64,000 bases of DNA from Gorsachius magnificus (lineage: Eukaryota; Chordata; Aves; Pelecaniformes; Ardeidae): NCBI GenBank assembly GCA_034008185.1, contig CM067082.1, forward strand, positions 86,055,684-86,119,683, read 5' to 3'. This document shows, piece by piece, positions 61,301-64,000 of this stretch. Within the stretch, counting starts at the first letter, position 1, and every line of letters begins with the position of its first letter. The notes under the pieces were generated by a model, which worked only from the letters and a program-made list of their open reading frames with translations, did no database searches and had not been told where the DNA came from. A program made the translations under genes and the position numbers.

Positions 61301-64000
61301 ATCTGTTTCACTTGTATATTTTATTGCTTCTGCATCTGTTTCCATCATCTTTTACGTGCCTTGTCAGCTGTATAGCAAGAGTGGGCAAGACGGCTCTGCA
61401 AAATGTACAGCTAAGGTGCTTCCACAAATTATTTCAAGGACTTCAAGCAAAACCTCTTCTTGTGTCTTTTCCTACGCTTTTTTTTGGTATAGTTTATATG
61501 GGACTTCACAATGTTAATGCTTCATCTAACTGCAGTAGTGTAGAAGCTGCTAATACTGTATTGTGTGAAACTCCTTCAAGCACTTTATGCCTACTTGTAA
61601 TACAATTCGTCCCTTTTTAAGAAATCATTATTTTTCAGAAATAAATGCACTGCTGCCAGAACTCAGGAATTTCATACAAATTAGAAAGTAGAGAAAGAAG
61701 AGTTAATTTGAACTTTAAGGAACAATTACTTTCTCGTCAATATTTTATTGTTACCTGCTTCATATGGAGATGGTGGGTTAATTTAAAAAATAGTCTCTAA
61801 CTAAATGTTCTACTCGTAAGCAAGAAGAGCATGGAGGTCTGGCTGTGATCCTGTAGTGTTACTGGTGAATAAGATGAGTTGAAATAAACGAAATAAATTA
61901 TAAATTAAAAAAAAAAAAAGTGGCTATAGGCACTTCGAATAGTGCAGGAAGACAGAGATAAGGACAGGAGAGTACTCAAAACATAATTGCCATTGTATTT
62001 GTGTAATAAGAGTTCCTAAATCATGAAAGAGGTTATTAGAAATGATGAAACTAATTAAAAGAAATCTGAGAAAGAAATCCAAAAGAGAAATTAATGTGTG
62101 GTGATTAGTGTGAGATGAAAGATTTTTGCTCTCTTACTTGTAATTATACAGAAATGCTTGTTTCATGATAAAAATTGAAGCTGAAATGGGCACAAAGGGT
62201 CAAATTAATCTAATCTGATTTACCTGTCTAAAAGTTAAGTGTTTTGTCTGTACATGTCTTACGATAGAGTGATTGTTCATGATTCTCTGTCCCTATTTAC
62301 AGTAGAGCCAAAGGGACTGGCTTAGACCAGGTACCTAGCAATGAGTAGTGGTGAAGTAGCCAACGGCGTCCCCTAGAATTAGTCTTCTGCTCAGCATCTT
62401 ATTGCACATATCTCTGCTTCTGCTTGGAAGCCTCCCAAAATCCAAAGAGAATACATTAATAGCCATCAAGTTGTTAATAACCAGGCACAACTTCAAAAGA
62501 TGAACCGAGTAGGAGGGAGAACTCTCTTGCCTGGAGTGAAACCCTTCAGTTCCTGCCCCAGAAGAGTGCTGGGCATGGCAGTGCCATTCCACAACGTCAC
62601 TCTGCAGGCACGGGGCTAGGCACAACTCAAGTCCTTTCCCAAGTGATGCAGTTCAAAGGGTCATGGCCACATGGAAGTCAAGCAGTGCACTACAAGCTAA
62701 AGAAACACATTTGTAAGTTCAGGTTTTGCTCCACCTTGGTGTTCCTGGGAACATAGGCATGAGAGAGGAAACAGAGGAGACTTTAAGCACAGGCAGAAGA
62801 ACAGGTCGTGTCACTATGCCTTTTCCTGAGGCACAGAATTGAGTTTCCTGAGGTGTCCATTAATGCTATAGCTGTATACTTTCCCTTTTATGCGTGCCTT
62901 GTGTACAAAACGTACTGTTGAGCATCCATAGGTATATTATAGGTGCAGATGTTTGCAGGTGGCCAGTTTGACAAATGCCAATTGGAAACACTATATTCAG
63001 GAACAATGTAGAAAGAAAGGCAAGAGGGTCCTTTTGTGACATTGTCTGCAAATGCCACTTGGTAGTGTCTGATCTCATATAGTACTTCCTGTAATTATGT
63101 ATTTAAAACACATCCATGTCTTTGAATAGCATGAGACCTGTTGACAGAAATTATTTTGCCTGGGATCATGCAATGGTAAAATTTTTTTTGATGGGAGATC
63201 AATAAGCAAGCATAGCTTGGGAAGCCAGTCAGACTTCGAAGAGCCCTCTGTGAGCAAAAGTGAGAAACACCCTTCAAACCGTTGTAGCACAGGACCGGTG
63301 GAGTAGTTCTCTAGTAAGAATTAAGGAAAACTGGGGGTAGTGCTTCTGAACAAAGATTTTTCTGGCCTGTGCTATATGACAATACATTTAGGTACACCTT
63401 CACCTTTCATGTTGTGATTTTTTGGAATAAATTAATTGTGTGTACCTGGAACCTTGTCAGAACTGCTATGAAACACTCTAGTGGGAGTATGTTGCTGTTC
63501 GTTGTGTTTGAGTATATATGCTGCACTTCAGTAAGAAATCTTTTTATAGCTTTACCATCAGAATGCTGAACTACTATCTACAGAAAGATTTTGAAATGTA
63601 ATGTTTTACATTTGTTATGTGTCTTAACTAAATCAATCCTCACCTAGGAAAGGATGGGACTATTATCCCCACCTCAGTTATAAGGCAAGTGATGCATACA
63701 TGATCATGAGGCTGTTCATGACTTTCTTCCAAGGAATGAGTTTGTGGCAAAAGAGTGTAGTTGTTAAATCATAAACCCTATCTGTCCATTTTTTTAATAT
63801 ATTGTAGAGCCAAGGAACCCTAGTCATGAGCCCAAGGTTTCTTTACGGTAGGTGCTGTAGAAACACAAAATGCAGTGTCAGTCCCTGCCTGTAAAAGTTG
63901 AATTTACTGTGCAGTGTCAGGCTTTCAGGGTAACCACGAGATTGTGCTGCTATCAGATGAACACAGTTTTTAACCTTTTAAGATATACAGGTGTTCTGGC
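58331..64000. other. Noncoding stretch to window end
   Basis: No gene or repeat family is recognised. A-runs occur at about 59747-59757 and 61907-61919, the latter preceded by two AATAAA signals (listed separately). The 114-codon plus-strand frame at 61276-61620 shows no family features. Confidence 0.5.
61883..61919 (+). other. Poly(A)-signal plus A13 tract, possible retroposed 3' end
   Basis: AATAAA occurs at 61883-61888 and again at 61892-61897, followed after 9 bases by A13 (61907-61919). This is the spacing expected at the 3' end of a retrotransposed mRNA, or of a short transcript. The upstream 600 bp contain no recognisable coding sequence, so it may be chance in AT-rich DNA. Confidence 0.22.

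Noticed and set aside
1..64000. CRISPR array, operon, phage or integron structures
   Set aside because: CR1 and avian LTR content shows a vertebrate nuclear genome; no regularly spaced repeats or prokaryotic gene strings occur.

Overview
This is vertebrate nuclear DNA, almost certainly from a bird. The evidence is several truncated CR1 LINE 3' ends in both orientations, one of them ending in the diagnostic tandem ATTCTATG tail, and a solo endogenous retroviral LTR of a type I know from many neoavian genomes. The rest is AT-rich, low-repeat sequence with many short A/T homopolymers and no prokaryotic-style gene organisation. I cannot name the species or chromosome.

I find no protein-coding gene, tRNA, rRNA, snRNA or recognisable microRNA that I can defend. 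The open frames are short and mostly what chance or antisense CR1 would give. The window is therefore best read as a gene desert or the inside of very large introns. Possible exceptions, all weak, are a lysine-rich coding-like stretch on the minus strand at about 33.6-34.0 kb that looks like a frameshifted retrocopy or a terminal exon, a 99-codon minus-strand frame at 2.6-2.9 kb, and a 223-codon minus-strand frame at 23.7-24.4 kb.

Layout: 1-4.3 kb is unremarkable, with a 23-bp tandem duplication. At 4.4-5.3 kb there is a possible ancient LINE scrap followed by a CR1. 5.3-15.2 kb is unremarkable, with a G-quadruplex motif and a diverged 96-bp tandem duplication. At 15.25-16.0 kb lies a candidate solo LTR with a 5-bp target duplication. 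16-18.4 kb is plain. From 18.4 to 35.2 kb there are several blocks that read like conserved noncoding regulatory DNA: about 19.5-20.1, 20.6-21.1, 23.2-23.7, 29.0-29.7 and 34.96-35.2 kb. 39.35-39.54 kb is a CR1 with an intact 3' end, 42.9-43.4 kb is a minus-strand ERVL-type solo LTR, 43.9-44.5 kb is a longer CR1, 50.3-50.4 kb is a CR1, and 56.5-56.9 kb holds two minus-strand CR1 pieces. A further regulatory-looking block lies at 57.6-58.3 kb. The remainder shows only low-complexity tracts.

How the parts fit: the dense A/T-rich homeodomain-type motifs, sparse repeats and absence of genes match the pattern around developmental transcription-factor genes, where distant enhancers sit in deserts. 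That is inference from sequence texture; conservation was not measured. The most unusual single structure is a perfect 27-bp direct repeat, 50 bp apart, each copy with an internal dyad, inside the 23.2-23.7 kb block.
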